From an uncultured Altererythrobacter sp. (GTDB lineage Bacteria > Pseudomonadota > Alphaproteobacteria > Sphingomonadales > Sphingomonadaceae): DNA of 64,000 nucleotides. Position 1 is the stretch's first letter; every line of letters starts with the position of its first letter. The translations under genes and the position numbers were made by a program. The notes beneath the pieces were generated by a model, which saw only the letters and a list, made by a program, of their open reading frames with translations, ran no database searches and was not told the origin of the DNA. Of this stretch, positions 47,384 to 59,119 are shown piece by piece. The stretch spans positions 930,001-994,000 of the forward strand of contig CANLLZ010000001.1 of assembly GCA_947492235.1 (NCBI GenBank). Direction: 5' to 3'.

Positions 47384-47653
47384 ATGGAAGAGGGTTCAAA
47401 CGCCGCATCGACGGCCATCACCGATATGACATTCGAACAGGCGCTGGCAGCGCTGGAGCAGGTCGTGCGTCAGCTTGAGAGCGGCGATGTGCCGCTGGAC
47501 GAATCGATCAATCTGTATTCGCGCGGCGAGGAACTGCGCAAAGCGTGTCAGGCCCGGCTCGACGCAGCGCAGGCCCGGATCGAGGCGATTGTGCAGGACG
47601 GCGACGGCAAGGCCACAGGCACGCGCCCATTCGACAGCGAACCGCAGGGGTGA
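47384..47653 (+). CDS. xseB: Exodeoxyribonuclease VII small subunit
   Basis: Small helical subunit (89 residues) of the nuclease that degrades single-stranded DNA; the large subunit XseA is not in the window. The family core is MTFEQALAALEQVVRQLESG followed by DVPLDESINLYSRGEELRK and CQARLDAAQARIEAI. ATG 47384 gives the usual length; an ATG four codons earlier (47372) is also open, and neither has a good ribosome binding site. Its stop overlaps the ispA start as GTGA. Confidence 0.92.
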   Translation: MEEGSNAASTAITDMTFEQALAALEQVVRQLESGDVPLDESINLYSRGEELRKACQARLDAAQARIEAIVQDGDGKATGTRPFDSEPQG

Positions 47654-48570
47654 GCGAGGCTGTGGAACTGGTCGGCAAAGATACAGCGGAACTGGACGAG
47701 GCCTTCGCCCGCATCCAGACGGATGTTGATGCGCTGTTCGACGCGCTTCTGCCGTTGCCCGACGATACGCGCCGGCCGCTGGTGGAAGCGATGCGGTACT
47801 CCGCGATGGATGGCGGCAAGCGGGTGCGGCCTTTATTGTTAGTGGCGACGGCGGAGATGCTGGGCGTTGCCCGCGAGCCTGCATTGCGCGCCGCCTGCGC
47901 GGTGGAGGCGATCCACGTCTATTCGCTGATCCATGACGATCTGCCTTGCATGGACGATGACGATCTTCGCCGCGGCAAACCCACTCTGCACAAGGCTTTC
48001 GATGAGGCGACCGCCGTGCTGGCGGGCGATTCCCTGCATGCGCTGGCCTTCGAGATACTGACCGATGAAGAGACGAGCACCGACCCGTTTACCCGCGCGG
48101 AGCTGACCCGTACGCTCGCTACTGCCTCTGGAATGAACGGCATGGCAGGAGGCCAGGTGATGGATATGGCCGCCGACAGCGCGACCTATGATCTGCCGAC
48201 AATTACCCGCCTCCAGCAACTGAAAACCGGTGCGCTGCTTGCCGCGAGCGTGGAGATGGGCGCCATTCTGGGCAGACTGCCACCCGAAGGGCGCACCTCG
48301 CTGCGGGCTTATGCGCGTGATGTCGGGCTGGCATTCCAGATCGCCGACGACCTGCTCGATGTCGAAGGCGACGAGGAAACGGTCGGCAAGGCGGTGGGCA
48401 AGGATAGCGAGCAGGGCAAACAGACCTTTGTCACGCTGATGGGCGTCGAGGGCGCGCGCAATCAGGCACGGGCATTGATGGATCAGGCTGCTGGCCATCT
48501 GGCGCATTACGGCAGCGAGGCGTCGTTGCTGATCGCGCTGGCCCGGTTTATCGTGGAGAGAGACAAATGA
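47650..48570 (+). CDS. ispA: Polyprenyl (farnesyl diphosphate) synthase
   Basis: Class I prenyltransferase that condenses IPP with DMAPP and GPP to farnesyl diphosphate, precursor of quinone side chains, carotenoids and carrier lipids. First aspartate motif IHDDLPCMDDDDLRRGKPT, second aspartate motif FQIADDLLDVEGDEE, plus GGKRVRPLL at the N-terminus. 306 residues from GTG 47650, which overlaps the xseB stop; the xseB-ispA order is common in proteobacteria. The residues before the first aspartate motif fit the farnesyl type, but product length was not derived rigorously. Confidence 0.92.
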   Translation: MSEAVELVGKDTAELDEAFARIQTDVDALFDALLPLPDDTRRPLVEAMRYSAMDGGKRVRPLLLVATAEMLGVAREPALRAACAVEAIHVYSLIHDDLPCMDDDDLRRGKPTLHKAFDEATAVLAGDSLHALAFEILTDEETSTDPFTRAELTRTLATASGMNGMAGGQVMDMAADSATYDLPTITRLQQLKTGALLAASVEMGAILGRLPPEGRTSLRAYARDVGLAFQIADDLLDVEGDEETVGKAVGKDSEQGKQTFVTLMGVEGARNQARALMDQAAGHLAHYGSEASLLIALARFIVERDK

Positions 48571-49091
48571 GCGGCACCGAAGCCAAGCGTATCGGGGTTT
48601 ACCCCGGTACATTCGATCCGATCACTTTGGGCCACAGGGATATTATCCGGCGCGGGGCGAAGCTGGTCGACGAACTGATTATCGGCGTTACCACCAATCC
48701 ATCGAAGAACCCGATGTTCACTCCCGACGAGCGAATGGAGATGGTCACTGCCGAGCTGACTGAAATGGAAATTGCCAACGCCCGCGTTGTCGGTTTCGAT
48801 GCTCTGCTGATGAAATTTGCCCGTAAGCAAGGCGCCAGCGTGATCGTGCGCGGCCTGCGGGCAGTCGCCGATTTTGAATACGAGTATCAGATGGCGGGGA
48901 TGAACCAGCAGCTTGATGACGAGATCGAAACTGTCTTCCTGATGGCCGATGCGTGCCTGCAGCCGATCGCATCCAAATTGGTGAAGGAAATCGCGATTTA
49001 CGGCGGAGATATCTCTCCGTTTGTCAGCCCGGCCGTGCGCGATCAGGTCAATGCGCGCGTCGAAACCATCGGCAAGCGGGGGGACTACTGA
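48567..49091 (+). CDS. coaD: Pantetheine-phosphate adenylyltransferase
   Basis: Fourth step of coenzyme A synthesis: adenylates 4'-phosphopantetheine. Nucleotidyltransferase motif YPGTFDPITLGH at the N-terminus, GVTTNPSKNPMF, VRGLRAVADFEYEYQMAGMN and the end region GGDISPFVSPAVRDQV. 174 residues. Its ATG overlaps the ispA stop by four bases, completing a coupled xseB-ispA-coaD unit. Confidence 0.95.
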   Translation: MSGTEAKRIGVYPGTFDPITLGHRDIIRRGAKLVDELIIGVTTNPSKNPMFTPDERMEMVTAELTEMEIANARVVGFDALLMKFARKQGASVIVRGLRAVADFEYEYQMAGMNQQLDDEIETVFLMADACLQPIASKLVKEIAIYGGDISPFVSPAVRDQVNARVETIGKRGDY

Positions 49092-49194
49092 CTTCTCGCG
49101 CGATCCCCTGTAAGCGCCATTCATTATAGTGACAGCGCGCCTTCGCTAAGCCCAAACCATCACTACAGATCAGATTTCAGGACCATCATCCTCC

Positions 49195-49881
49195 ATGTTC
49201 AAACGTCTTATTGCCGCTGGTGCCCTCGCTGCGCTGACCGTGTCTCCTGCTGCTGCTCAAGAGGCAGAAGCACCTGCGACGCCGAAGGTTTACGCGCCAG
49301 TGAATTTCAACGCAGCCGAAGACCGCGAGAATATCCTGCTGCTCGATCTCAGCAATGGTGGCCGCGTGGCCATTCGCCTGATGCCCGATTGGGCGCCCGG
49401 CCATGTTGACCGGATCAAGACCCTGGCGCGCCAGGGGTTTTACGACGGAGTGATTTTCCACCGGGTGATAGAAGGTTTCATGGCTCAGACCGGCGACCCG
49501 ACCGGTACGGGGCAGGGCGGCTCCCCGCTTCCCGATCTGACAGCGGAATTCAATCCCATGCCGCATTTGCGCGGCAGCGTGTCCATGGCCCGCGCCCAGA
49601 GTGAAGACAGCGCCAACAGCCAGTTCTTCATCGTGTTCTATCCGCGTTTCTCGCTGGATAACAAATACACCAATTTCGGCCGGGTTATCTCCGGCATGGA
49701 TGTCGTGGACACGGTCGAACGCGGCGAGCCGCCAGCGAACCCGACACGGATCCTGCAGGCATCTATTGCCAGCGATAACAAGCCCGTTCCCGCACCGATG
49801 CCTGTACCGGTGCCGGAACAGGATACGCCAGCATTTGATGGTATCAGCGTAGACGATCTGAACGCGCCGCTGGGTGAATAA
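49195..49881 (+). CDS. Periplasmic cyclophilin-type peptidyl-prolyl isomerase
   Basis: Secreted foldase: an N-terminal signal peptide ([21 protein letters not shown], cleavage near residue 22) precedes a cyclophilin domain. Motifs include [22 protein letters not shown] (catalytic Arg in FHRV), [20 protein letters not shown] and [14 protein letters not shown] proline-rich tail of about 45 residues follows. Lies 41 bp upstream of queA on the same strand. Confidence 0.94.
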   Translation: MFKRLIAAGALAALTVSPAAAQEAEAPATPKVYAPVNFNAAEDRENILLLDLSNGGRVAIRLMPDWAPGHVDRIKTLARQGFYDGVIFHRVIEGFMAQTGDPTGTGQGGSPLPDLTAEFNPMPHLRGSVSMARAQSEDSANSQFFIVFYPRFSLDNKYTNFGRVISGMDVVDTVERGEPPANPTRILQASIASDNKPVPAPMPVPVPEQDTPAFDGISVDDLNAPLGE

Positions 49882-49925
49882 CCACAGCCGGATCGCAGTC
49901 TGCGCTGCGGTTCAGGAGCACAGTG

Positions 49926-50954
49926 ATGCGCGTCGATCTGTTCGATTTCGACCTCCCCAATGATCTGATCGCACTGCGCCCGGTCAGCCCGCGTGACAAA
50001 GCGCGGATGCTGTTCGCGCGCGGGCAGGAAGCATTGGCGGACAAATCGGTCCGCGATCTGCCCGATCTGCTGGAACCCGGCGATGTGCTGGTCTTTAACG
50101 ATACTCGCGTCATTCCGGCACAGCTGACCGGCAAGCGCGGCGAAGCCACCATCGGCGCGACCTTGCACAAGCGCCTCGATCTGCGCCGCTGGCAAGCCTT
50201 TATCCGCAATGGCAAGCGGCTTCGCGGCGGAGACCGGATCGACTTCGGTGCAGATGTCTCGGCGATTGCAGAGACGCGCGCTGAAGACGGCAGCTGGACG
50301 CTCGCGTTTGAAGGGGGCGAGCCGGTCGAGGTCTTGCTCGAGCGCGCAGGGACCATGCCTTTGCCACCCTATATCGCAGGCAAACGCCCGACGGATGAGC
50401 GCGACCGCGAAGACTACCAAACCATCTTTGCCGACGAAGACGGCGCGGTGGCCGCACCGACTGCGGCGCTGCACTTCACGCCTGAACTGCTCGCCGCGCT
50501 GGATGAACGCGGTATTCTCCGCGAGACACTGACGCTTCATGTCGGAGCGGGGACCTTCTTGCCGGTGAAGGCGGACGATACCGACGACCACCAGATGCAC
50601 GCCGAATGGGGGCGGATTGATGCCGCGACGGCCGATAGGCTAAACGCCGTGCGGGCCAGCGGCAGGCGCTTGATCGCGGTGGGCACAACCTCGCTGCGTC
50701 TGCTGGAAAGCGCGGCGGATGAGACGGGCATTATTCAGCCGTTTGAAGACGACACCTCCATCTTCATCACGCCGGGATACACCTTCCGCGCGGTAGATGG
50801 ATTGATGACCAATTTCCATCTGCCCAAATCTACGCTGATGATGCTAGTCAGTGCGCTGATCGGGCGGGAGCGGATCATGGACGTTTACGCCCATGCGATT
50901 GCGGAAAAATACCGCTTTTACAGCTATGGAGATTCCTCGCTGCTGCTGCCATGA
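49926..50954 (+). CDS. queA: S-adenosylmethionine:tRNA ribosyltransferase-isomerase
   Basis: Transfers the ribosyl moiety of SAM to preQ1 in tRNA, giving epoxyqueuosine. Motifs: [64 protein letters not shown] and [21 protein letters not shown] 49926 has AGGAG seven bases before it; a GTG one codon earlier is weaker. 342 residues. tgt, the other specific queuosine gene here, lies 2.7 kb downstream. Confidence 0.95.
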   Translation: MRVDLFDFDLPNDLIALRPVSPRDKARMLFARGQEALADKSVRDLPDLLEPGDVLVFNDTRVIPAQLTGKRGEATIGATLHKRLDLRRWQAFIRNGKRLRGGDRIDFGADVSAIAETRAEDGSWTLAFEGGEPVEVLLERAGTMPLPPYIAGKRPTDERDREDYQTIFADEDGAVAAPTAALHFTPELLAALDERGILRETLTLHVGAGTFLPVKADDTDDHQMHAEWGRIDAATADRLNAVRASGRRLIAVGTTSLRLLESAADETGIIQPFEDDTSIFITPGYTFRAVDGLMTNFHLPKSTLMMLVSALIGRERIMDVYAHAIAEKYRFYSYGDSSLLLP

Positions 50955-50961
50955 GCGGAGC

Positions 50962-51933
50962 ATGCCTGAAAATTCGCCCGACACAATTCTCCGCCTGACA
51001 GGGCTGACCAAAACCTACCCCGGCGGCCTGACCGCCATGGACAATGTCGATCTGGAAATCCGAAAGGGCGAAATCTTCGCGCTGCTAGGGCCCAATGGCG
51101 CAGGGAAGACCACGCTGATTGGTGCGGTGTGCGGGCTGGTGACGCCCACTTCGGGGACGATCAAAGTGTTTGGCGAGGACATCCGCAATAACTGGCGAGG
51201 CGCCCGTGCGCGGATCGGTCTGGTCCCGCAGGAGCTATCGACCGATATGTTCGAAAAGGTCATCCGGTCGGTCAGCTATTCACGCGGCCTGTTTGGGCTG
51301 TCTCCCGACAAGGCGAGGATCGAGGAAGTGCTGCGCAGTCTCAGCCTGTGGGACAAGCGCGACGAACAGATCCGCGCGCTATCGGGCGGAATGAAGCGCC
51401 GCGTATTGATTGCCAAGGCCATGGCGCACGAGCCCGATCTGCTGTTCCTCGACGAGCCGACTGCCGGCGTGGATGTCGAACTGCGAAAGGATATGTGGCG
51501 GCTGATCGGCCAGATGCGCGAGCGCGGGACGACGATCATTCTGACCACGCATTATATCGAGGAGGCCGAGGAAATGGCCGACCGGGTGGGTATCATCCGC
51601 CAGGGCAAAATCCTGATGGTGGATGACAAGGACGCGATGATCCAGCGCCTCGGCACCACCGAAGCGGTGATCGAGCTGGCCAAGCCGATGAGCGCTTTGC
51701 CCCCGGCCATCGCGCACTTCCCGATCACGCTCGAGAAAGACGGCAAAGAGCTGTGTTACCGCGGCGGCGACGGATCGGGGAAAGGCCGCGCCGAAGTGGC
51801 CGAATTGACCAAGGCACTGGTCCGGGCTGACATTGATTATATCGGGATCGATATCCGCGAGAGCAGTCTGGAGGACATCTTCGTCGGTCTGGTGGAGAAC
51901 CACGCGGATGAGACCACGGGAGAAGCCGCATGA
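50962..51933 (+). CDS. ABC-2 type transporter ATP-binding protein
   Basis: 323-residue ATPase for an exporter formed with the permease that follows. Walker [16 protein letters not shown]-loop LVPQELS, signature [16 protein letters not shown], Walker [13 protein letters not shown] and the switch His in [15 protein letters not shown] are intact; a C-terminal regulatory-like extension follows ([11 protein letters not shown]). Start at ATG 50962, 7 bp after queA. Related pairs export drugs or polysaccharide; the substrate here is unknown. Confidence 0.92.
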   Translation: MPENSPDTILRLTGLTKTYPGGLTAMDNVDLEIRKGEIFALLGPNGAGKTTLIGAVCGLVTPTSGTIKVFGEDIRNNWRGARARIGLVPQELSTDMFEKVIRSVSYSRGLFGLSPDKARIEEVLRSLSLWDKRDEQIRALSGGMKRRVLIAKAMAHEPDLLFLDEPTAGVDVELRKDMWRLIGQMRERGTTIILTTHYIEEAEEMADRVGIIRQGKILMVDDKDAMIQRLGTTEAVIELAKPMSALPPAIAHFPITLEKDGKELCYRGGDGSGKGRAEVAELTKALVRADIDYIGIDIRESSLEDIFVGLVENHADETTGEAA

Positions 51934-52700
51934 TCGGTTTCAACATCCGCAGCGCTTGGGCGATCTATACACGCGAACTGATGCGCGCCCTGCGCACGGC
52001 GTTTCAGTCGATCCTCGCGCCGGTGCTCACAACTTCACTCTACTTTATCGTGTTTGGCGCAGCCATCGGCGCGCGGATGCCAGATCTTGGCGGGGTGTCC
52101 TACGGCGCGTTTATCGTGCCCGGATTGCTGTTGCTTACTCTGCTCAGTGAAAGCACGTCGAATGCCAGCTTCGGTATTTATATGCCGCGCTTCACCGGCA
52201 CGATCTACGAGCTGCTGTCCGCGCCCGTCGGCGTGGCCGAAACGCTGGTCGGCTTTGTCGGAGCGGCGGCGACGAAATCGCTGATCCTCGCTGCGATCAT
52301 TCTCGCCACTGCGACGCTGTTTGTGGACTACACGATAGCGCACCCCGTTTTTGCAATATTTTACATCATGCTGGTCGCTGCCAGCTTCAGTCTGTTCGGG
52401 TTTATCCTGGGGATTTGGGCCGACAGTTTTGAAAAGCTTGGCATCATACCGCAGCTATTTCTGTTGCCCCTGACATTCCTCGGCGGGACATTCTACTCGG
52501 TCGATATGCTCCCAAGTCCTTGGGATACAATCGCTTTGTTCAATCCCATCGTTTATCTTGTCAGCGGATTGCGCTGGACATTTTATGGCAGCGCGGATGT
52601 GTCCATCGCTGTCAGTCTTGGCCTCACTCTCGGTTTTCTCGCCGTCTGTACGGGCATTATTGCCTTCATCTTCAAGACAGGATGGCGGCTTAGAAACTGA
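51930..52700 (+). CDS. ABC-2 type transporter permease
   Basis: 256-residue inner-membrane permease with six helices, overlapping the ATPase gene by four bases (ATGA). Motifs of the ABC-2 family: [11 protein letters not shown]-like first helix, [18 protein letters not shown] region, the amphipathic [18 protein letters not shown] and [20 protein letters not shown] near the end. It resembles the NodJ/DrrB-like subgroup. Partner of the preceding ATPase. Confidence 0.9.
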   Translation: MIGFNIRSAWAIYTRELMRALRTAFQSILAPVLTTSLYFIVFGAAIGARMPDLGGVSYGAFIVPGLLLLTLLSESTSNASFGIYMPRFTGTIYELLSAPVGVAETLVGFVGAAATKSLILAAIILATATLFVDYTIAHPVFAIFYIMLVAASFSLFGFILGIWADSFEKLGIIPQLFLLPLTFLGGTFYSVDMLPSPWDTIALFNPIVYLVSGLRWTFYGSADVSIAVSLGLTLGFLAVCTGIIAFIFKTGWRLRN

Positions 52701-52777
52701 TCCCGAAGCGGGCTGGGGCACCGTCCGTTGCAACAAGGAAGGCCGGTCATCCACCGGCCCATCGGGGAGCACAGATT

Positions 52778-54822
<2,045 letters not shown>

Positions 54823-54916
54823 TGACTTGATATCGTAACAACCATTTGAAATGTTACAGTCATGTGCGCCGGGGTAGGTATCCTCGGTGACTATTGTATT
54901 TATTCAGGGGTCTTCG

Positions 54917-56941
54917 ATGTTCAGGAAATCAACGCTCGCTGCCAGCGCAGCAACATTCTCGCTATGCGCTGCACTGCTGCCCGCAGGAGTCTCCGCGCAG
55001 ACGCTCTCGGCGCAGGAAGCGGCAGAATTGTTCGGTGCGCGTGCTAACGATCGGCATGTGTCGCTTTCGCCCGACGGTACGAAGTTTTCTTACATTGCGC
55101 CGCTGGGGGCTGAAGGTGAGATTCTTTACAGCGTGGATCTCACGGCCGAAACCCCGGTTCCCAAGCGGGTCATTGCGCTTAACCAGCAGCGATCGAACCT
55201 CGATTTTTGTGAGTGGGCAACCAACACGCGCTTTGTTTGTCGCACTTCGTTCACGCGGAATTTGGCTAGCAATGACGCCATCGTCGGTCTGTCGCGTATT
55301 TTCGCGGTCGATGAAGATGGGTCAAATGTGGAGCAGCTGACGCAGACCGACAATGCGAAGACCTTGTATACGGCATTTAGCGGCGGCTCCGTTGTCGCGC
55401 TCGACGTGGCTGGCGAGCAAGATAAAATTCTGATGACTCAGGACTGGTTCCCTGAAGATGGGCGGAACACCCGCATTGCAAATAAGGAGTGGGGCCGCGG
55501 GGTCGTCGAAATCGACATCAACTCGGCGAAGCGCAGCAAGGTCGAGTCTCCTGACGACAACACCATGTGGTACATGGCGGATGACACAGGAGCGGTGCGC
55601 CTCAAGGGGGTCACTCGCTCTGATGCTGGCAATCGGGACACCGGCAACCGGGCCTATTTCTATCGTGAAAAGGGTTCGTCCCGGTGGCAGGAACTTTCCC
55701 GGGCGGAGTTCGGTCTCCAAAACCTCGAAGAGGGATTCACCCCCAGTGCGATCGATAGTGCCAGCGACTCAGTATACGGCTTTATGCGCAATCCCGAAGG
55801 TTTCCTCGCGCTCTATCGTCTCCCGCTTGATGGCTCAGATCAATTTGAAGAGGTTGTTTCCCGCGATGATGTGGATGTCGACGGCCTAATTCGTCTTGGC
55901 CGCAAAGACCGGGTTGTAGGGGCAAGCTATGCCACAGAAGTGCGCGAGGCGGTCTACTTCGACCCCGAATTAAAGACACTGGCAGACGGTCTGAACAAGG
56001 CATTGCCCGGCAATCCTCTGATTGGCATCAGAGCCGCCAACGCCGACGAGAGCCGCCTGCTGATTTCTGCTTCGAGCGACACCGATCCAGGGATACTCTA
56101 TCTCTATGACAAGCAAACGCGGCAACTCAACGAACTGATGCCTTTGCGTGACGGGTTTGCCGGACGCCAATTGGGCACCATGAAGCCTATCACCTACTCA
56201 GCCAGCGATGGAACTTCGATACCCGGCTATCTGACTTTGCCGCCGGGCAAAGAGAATGCGCGAGGCCTTCCAGCGATCGTCATGCCGCATGGCGGGCCCA
56301 GTTCGCGTGATGAATGGGGTTTCGATTGGCTTGTGCAGTTCTTCGCCACCCGTGGATACGCTGTCCTTCAGCCCAACTTTCGCGGGTCGGCGGGCTACGG
56401 AGAGGCATGGTTCGGCGAAAATGGCTACCGCGCATGGCGGACAGCGATTGGCGATGTGAATGATGCCGGTCGCTGGCTAATCGGGGAAGGGGTCGCTGAC
56501 CCTTCCAAGCTTGCGATAGTCGGGTGGTCTTATGGCGGATATGCCGCGCTGCAATCTCAGATTCTGGACAACTCGCTCTACAAAGCCATTGCAGCCATCG
56601 CGCCCGTCACCGAATTTCGGATGATGCGCGAGGATCGTCGCAATTACTGGGATTATAGATTGCGCTCGGAATTCATGGGTGAAGGGGAGCACCTTGTGAC
56701 AGGAAGCCCAGCACGCAATGCGGATCAATTCGCGTCGCCCGTGCTTCTTTTCCACGGTGATGCTGACCAGAATGTCGATGTGACCCAGTCGCGTGAAATG
56801 GAACGCGAATTACGCAAAGCGGGGAAATCGGTAAAGTATGTCGAGTTCGAGGACATTGCCCACGGGATCGACAACTCTGTGTATCGCGCCCAGATGCTAA
56901 GCGAAATCGACAGTTTCCTCAGAACCAATCTTGGCGGCTGA
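54917..56941 (+). CDS. S9 family (prolyl oligopeptidase-like) serine peptidase, secreted
   Basis: 674 residues: signal peptide ending near SAQTL, a beta-propeller-like N-terminal half, and an alpha/beta-hydrolase C-terminal domain. The catalytic triad is visible: Ser538 in GWSYGGYAA, an Asp in HGDADQNVD (Asp617) and His649 in IAHGID. The start at ATG 54917 is supported by AGGGG upstream; the longer frame lacks a signal peptide. Probably degrades proline-containing peptides in the periplasm. Followed by a terminator shared with rpsD. Confidence 0.92.
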   Translation: MFRKSTLAASAATFSLCAALLPAGVSAQTLSAQEAAELFGARANDRHVSLSPDGTKFSYIAPLGAEGEILYSVDLTAETPVPKRVIALNQQRSNLDFCEWATNTRFVCRTSFTRNLASNDAIVGLSRIFAVDEDGSNVEQLTQTDNAKTLYTAFSGGSVVALDVAGEQDKILMTQDWFPEDGRNTRIANKEWGRGVVEIDINSAKRSKVESPDDNTMWYMADDTGAVRLKGVTRSDAGNRDTGNRAYFYREKGSSRWQELSRAEFGLQNLEEGFTPSAIDSASDSVYGFMRNPEGFLALYRLPLDGSDQFEEVVSRDDVDVDGLIRLGRKDRVVGASYATEVREAVYFDPELKTLADGLNKALPGNPLIGIRAANADESRLLISASSDTDPGILYLYDKQTRQLNELMPLRDGFAGRQLGTMKPITYSASDGTSIPGYLTLPPGKENARGLPAIVMPHGGPSSRDEWGFDWLVQFFATRGYAVLQPNFRGSAGYGEAWFGENGYRAWRTAIGDVNDAGRWLIGEGVADPSKLAIVGWSYGGYAALQSQILDNSLYKAIAAIAPVTEFRMMREDRRNYWDYRLRSEFMGEGEHLVTGSPARNADQFASPVLLFHGDADQNVDVTQSREMERELRKAGKSVKYVEFEDIAHGIDNSVYRAQMLSEIDSFLRTNLGG

Positions 56942-56962
56942 CAGTTTTGTTTCAGCACAAAC

Positions 56963-57000
56963 AAAAAGGGCGGCCACCCACACGGGAGGCCGCCCTTTTT
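56963..57000. terminator. Bidirectional terminator between the S9 peptidase gene and rpsD
   Basis: Perfect 13-bp inverted repeat (arms AAAAAGGGCGGCC at 56963-56975 and its complement at 56988-57000) with a 12-base loop and T-runs on both strands. It lies 21 bp after the peptidase stop and 18 bp after the rpsD stop. Confidence 0.9.
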
Positions 57001-57018
57001 CTGTTTCGGCGCTGGTGA

Positions 57019-57633
57019 TTAGCGCGAGTAGAACTCGACCACCAGATTGGGTTCCATGGTGACGGGGTAGGGCACCTCGTCCAGCTTCGGCACGCGGGTG
57101 TAGGTCACCTTGTCGTTGCCATCGGGAACCACATAGTCGGGGATTTCACGCTCGGGCAGGCTCTGTGCTTCGATCACGAGCGCCATTTCCTGGGCCTTCT
57201 TGCCCAGCGAAACCACGTCGCCAACCTTCACGCGGCGCGATGCAACATTGCATTTCACACCGTTGACCAGAATGTGACCGTGGCTGACGATCTGGCGTGC
57301 GGAGAAAATGGTCGGCGCGAATTTGGCGCGATAGACGATCATGTCCAGGCGCTGCTCCAGCAGGCCGATCAGGTTCTGGCCGGTGTCGCCCTTCATGCTG
57401 GCCGCTTCCTTATAGGTACGGCGGAACTGCTTCTCGGTCACATCGCCGTAATAGCCCTTGAGCTTCTGCTTGGCGCGCAGCTGCAGACCGAAGTCGGAAA
57501 CCTTGCTCTTGCGGCGCTGGCCGTGCTGGCCTGGGCCATAGGAACGCTTGTTGACGGGGGAGTTGGGGCGACCCCAGATGTTCTCGCCCATACGGCGATC
57601 GAGTTTATACTTCGACGCTTTACGCTTCGACAT
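57019..57633 (-). CDS. rpsD: 30S ribosomal protein S4
   Basis: Primary 16S rRNA-binding protein nucleating 30S assembly. 204 residues from ATG 57633; the longer frame upstream is not coding. Family features: [40 protein letters not shown], and the S4 RNA-binding domain [20 protein letters not shown] and [14 protein letters not shown]. Transcribed alone here, as in many alphaproteobacteria. The 242-bp region upstream, shared with the divergent chorismate mutase gene, shows no site I can name. Confidence 0.97.
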   Translation of the reverse strand: MSKRKASKYKLDRRMGENIWGRPNSPVNKRSYGPGQHGQRRKSKVSDFGLQLRAKQKLKGYYGDVTEKQFRRTYKEAASMKGDTGQNLIGLLEQRLDMIVYRAKFAPTIFSARQIVSHGHILVNGVKCNVASRRVKVGDVVSLGKKAQEMALVIEAQSLPEREIPDYVVPDGNDKVTYTRVPKLDEVPYPVTMEPNLVVEFYSR

Positions 57634-57875
57634 AGTCCATTCCTTCAATTTGCTGGGGGTGGCCGATTGCCGCCCCATCGAACCCGGCGCGCACCACACG
57701 GCCGATTATGCCGTATGCGGCCTCCGCTTCACCGGGGTGCGGGGCCAATCGGGCGCAGCTGATAACAGCCGCGTTGCCGAAGTGAGCGCGCCAAATAGCG
57801 CAAGGTAGCAGAAATGCAAGGCTAGTCGCACCTATCGGCTCGACAAATGCGCGCATGCTCGCCAATGCACCGGCC

Positions 57876-58184
57876 ATGACCGATATTCGAAGCCCCGAGA
57901 ATTGCGAAACCATGCTGGATGTGCGCGCCGGAGTGGATGCGACCGACCGAGAATTGATGGAACTGCTTGAGCGGCGCTTCGGCTATATGCGCGCTGCAGC
58001 GCGGATCAAACCAAGCCGGGATACGGTGCGCGACGAAGGGCGCAAAGCGCAGGTCATCGCCAATGCGCGGGCCGATGCCGAGGGGCGGAAATTGCCGGCG
58101 GCAGAATTGGCGGAGATATGGGATCGACTGGTGGAAACCTCGATCGCCTATGAGCTGCAGGTGTGGGATCGCACCCGCAGCTGA
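57876..58184 (+). CDS. Chorismate mutase (AroQ type)
   Basis: 102-residue helical enzyme converting chorismate to prephenate for phenylalanine and tyrosine synthesis. The AroQ core reads VRAGVDATDRELMELLERRFGYMRAAARIK, with the Arg and Lys residues of the active site, then the second helix (VIANARADAEGRKL) and the third (IWDRLVETSIAYELQVWDR). ATG 57876 (MTDIRSPENCETM) is the family start; an ATG seven codons earlier is open. A stand-alone mutase, not fused to a DAHP synthase or prephenate dehydratase. Confidence 0.9.
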   Translation: MTDIRSPENCETMLDVRAGVDATDRELMELLERRFGYMRAAARIKPSRDTVRDEGRKAQVIANARADAEGRKLPAAELAEIWDRLVETSIAYELQVWDRTRS

Positions 58185-58217
58185 TTTCGCCCGATCCGGA
58201 GACTATCAGCCAAAGAA

Positions 58218-58256
58218 AAGGGCGCGTCGCCGACAAAAGTCAGCCAACGCGCCCTT
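58218..58256. terminator. Hairpin terminator between chorismate mutase and the small secreted protein gene
   Basis: Perfect 10-bp stem (58218-58227 with 58247-58256, core AAGGGCGCGT) with imperfect inner pairing; TTTTCTTT follows on the minus strand, so it mainly ends the leftward gene. It lies 33 bp past the chorismate mutase stop. Confidence 0.7.
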
Positions 58257-58293
58257 CAGAACTTTTGAACCTGTCGGCTTACTGCCGGTCGGC

Positions 58294-58605
58294 TTACTGG
58301 TTGTCGCCGACAGCGGCATGACGGCTGAGTGCCTGCGCCACGGAGTCCTGCGTTTCTTCTTTGTGGCGCTTCCAGCCATAGGCCGTGCGGCAGACCTTGC
58401 GCGTGGTCAGGCGCGAGCCGGTCACCTTGAAGCGCTTGCAGATGGGCTTCGTGTCATCCAACTTTGTTTCGGTTTCTGCCTCGGCAACCGTTTCGGGTGC
58501 TTCTGCCTCTGCAGGCGCGGGAGCAGGCTGTTCCTGTGCTGCGGCAATGGACGGCACAGTCAGGGTGAAAGCAGCGGCAGCTGCGAGGGTGATGGCTTTC
58601 TTCAT
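58294..58605 (-). CDS. Small secreted protein, paralogue A of a tandem pair
   Basis: 103 residues: signal peptide (KKAITLAAAAAFTLTVPSIA, cleavage near AAAQ), an acidic Ala/Glu/Pro linker (about 25-50) and a conserved C-terminal module ICKRFKVTGSRLTTRKVCRT ending in GWKRHKEETQDSV, with two cysteines that could pair. The same module occurs in the neighbour at 58754. Similar short proteins with a GSRL..RK.C core are frequent in sphingomonads; function unknown to me. Probably periplasmic. It has a good predicted promoter of its own. Confidence 0.8.
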   Translation of the reverse strand: MKKAITLAAAAAFTLTVPSIAAAQEQPAPAPAEAEAPETVAEAETETKLDDTKPICKRFKVTGSRLTTRKVCRTAYGWKRHKEETQDSVAQALSRHAAVGDNQ

Positions 58606-58695
58606 GATAAACCTTCCGGAGGTCGGGGGATTGAATAATGACGCGTCATAGCATGCGCGGATGAGGACACGGTGAACCAGATTGATCCGTTCTTT

Positions 58696-58724
58696 ATAAT
58701 GACGCAGCGCAACAATTGCGTCAA
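58696..58724 (-). promoter_or_regulatory. Predicted promoter of small secreted protein A with overlapping inverted repeat
   Basis: On the minus strand TTGACG (58724-58719) and CATTAT (58701-58696) are separated by 17 bp. An inverted repeat TGACGCA-N10-TGCGTCA covers the same bases, and a second palindrome with the same half-site, ATGACGCGTCAT, lies at 58638-58649 in the leader. This looks like a regulated promoter. It would leave a leader of about 85 bases. Confidence 0.55.
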
Positions 58725-58753
58725 TGCAGTCCTGCTATAGCAAGTGCCCCATT

Positions 58754-59068
58754 CTAAATGGGCGTGTCCGAATGGCGAGACGTTGCGTGATTCAACGCAT
58801 TCTGGGTATCGATTTTGTATTGTATCCAGCCCTGTTCGGTACGGCAGATCTTGCGCGATCTGAGACGTGATCCGGCAACAGTCTGCCGTTTGCAGATCAG
58901 CTTATCCGCATCCGCCACTTCCTCGGCTTCCTTTTGTGGCTGTTCAGCTGGCTGCGCCGGTGCCGTTTCTGCAGGTGGAACTGGCGGTGCTGCTTCAGGT
59001 TCAGCAGCGACCACGGGTGTAGCTTGAAGAAGCAACAGGGGGGCGAACAGGGTGGAGACAGTGATCAT
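58754..59068 (-). CDS. Small secreted protein, paralogue B of a tandem pair
   Basis: 104 residues from ATG 59068: signal peptide (ITVSTLFAPLLLLQATPVVA), an acidic proline/glutamate linker, and the same C-terminal module as paralogue A (LICKRQTVAGSRLRSRKICR, ending in GWIQYKIDTQNAL), including both cysteines. An upstream frame of 16 codons exists but would bury the signal. The pair likely arose by duplication. It lies 51 bp past trmJ on the same strand and may be its last cotranscribed gene. Confidence 0.78.
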   Translation of the reverse strand: MITVSTLFAPLLLLQATPVVAAEPEAAPPVPPAETAPAQPAEQPQKEAEEVADADKLICKRQTVAGSRLRSRKICRTEQGWIQYKIDTQNALNHATSRHSDTPI

Positions 59069-59119
59069 GATTTGTGAAGCTAGGACCCAATCCCCCAGCT
59101 TGTCAAACCGGGGCAAAGT

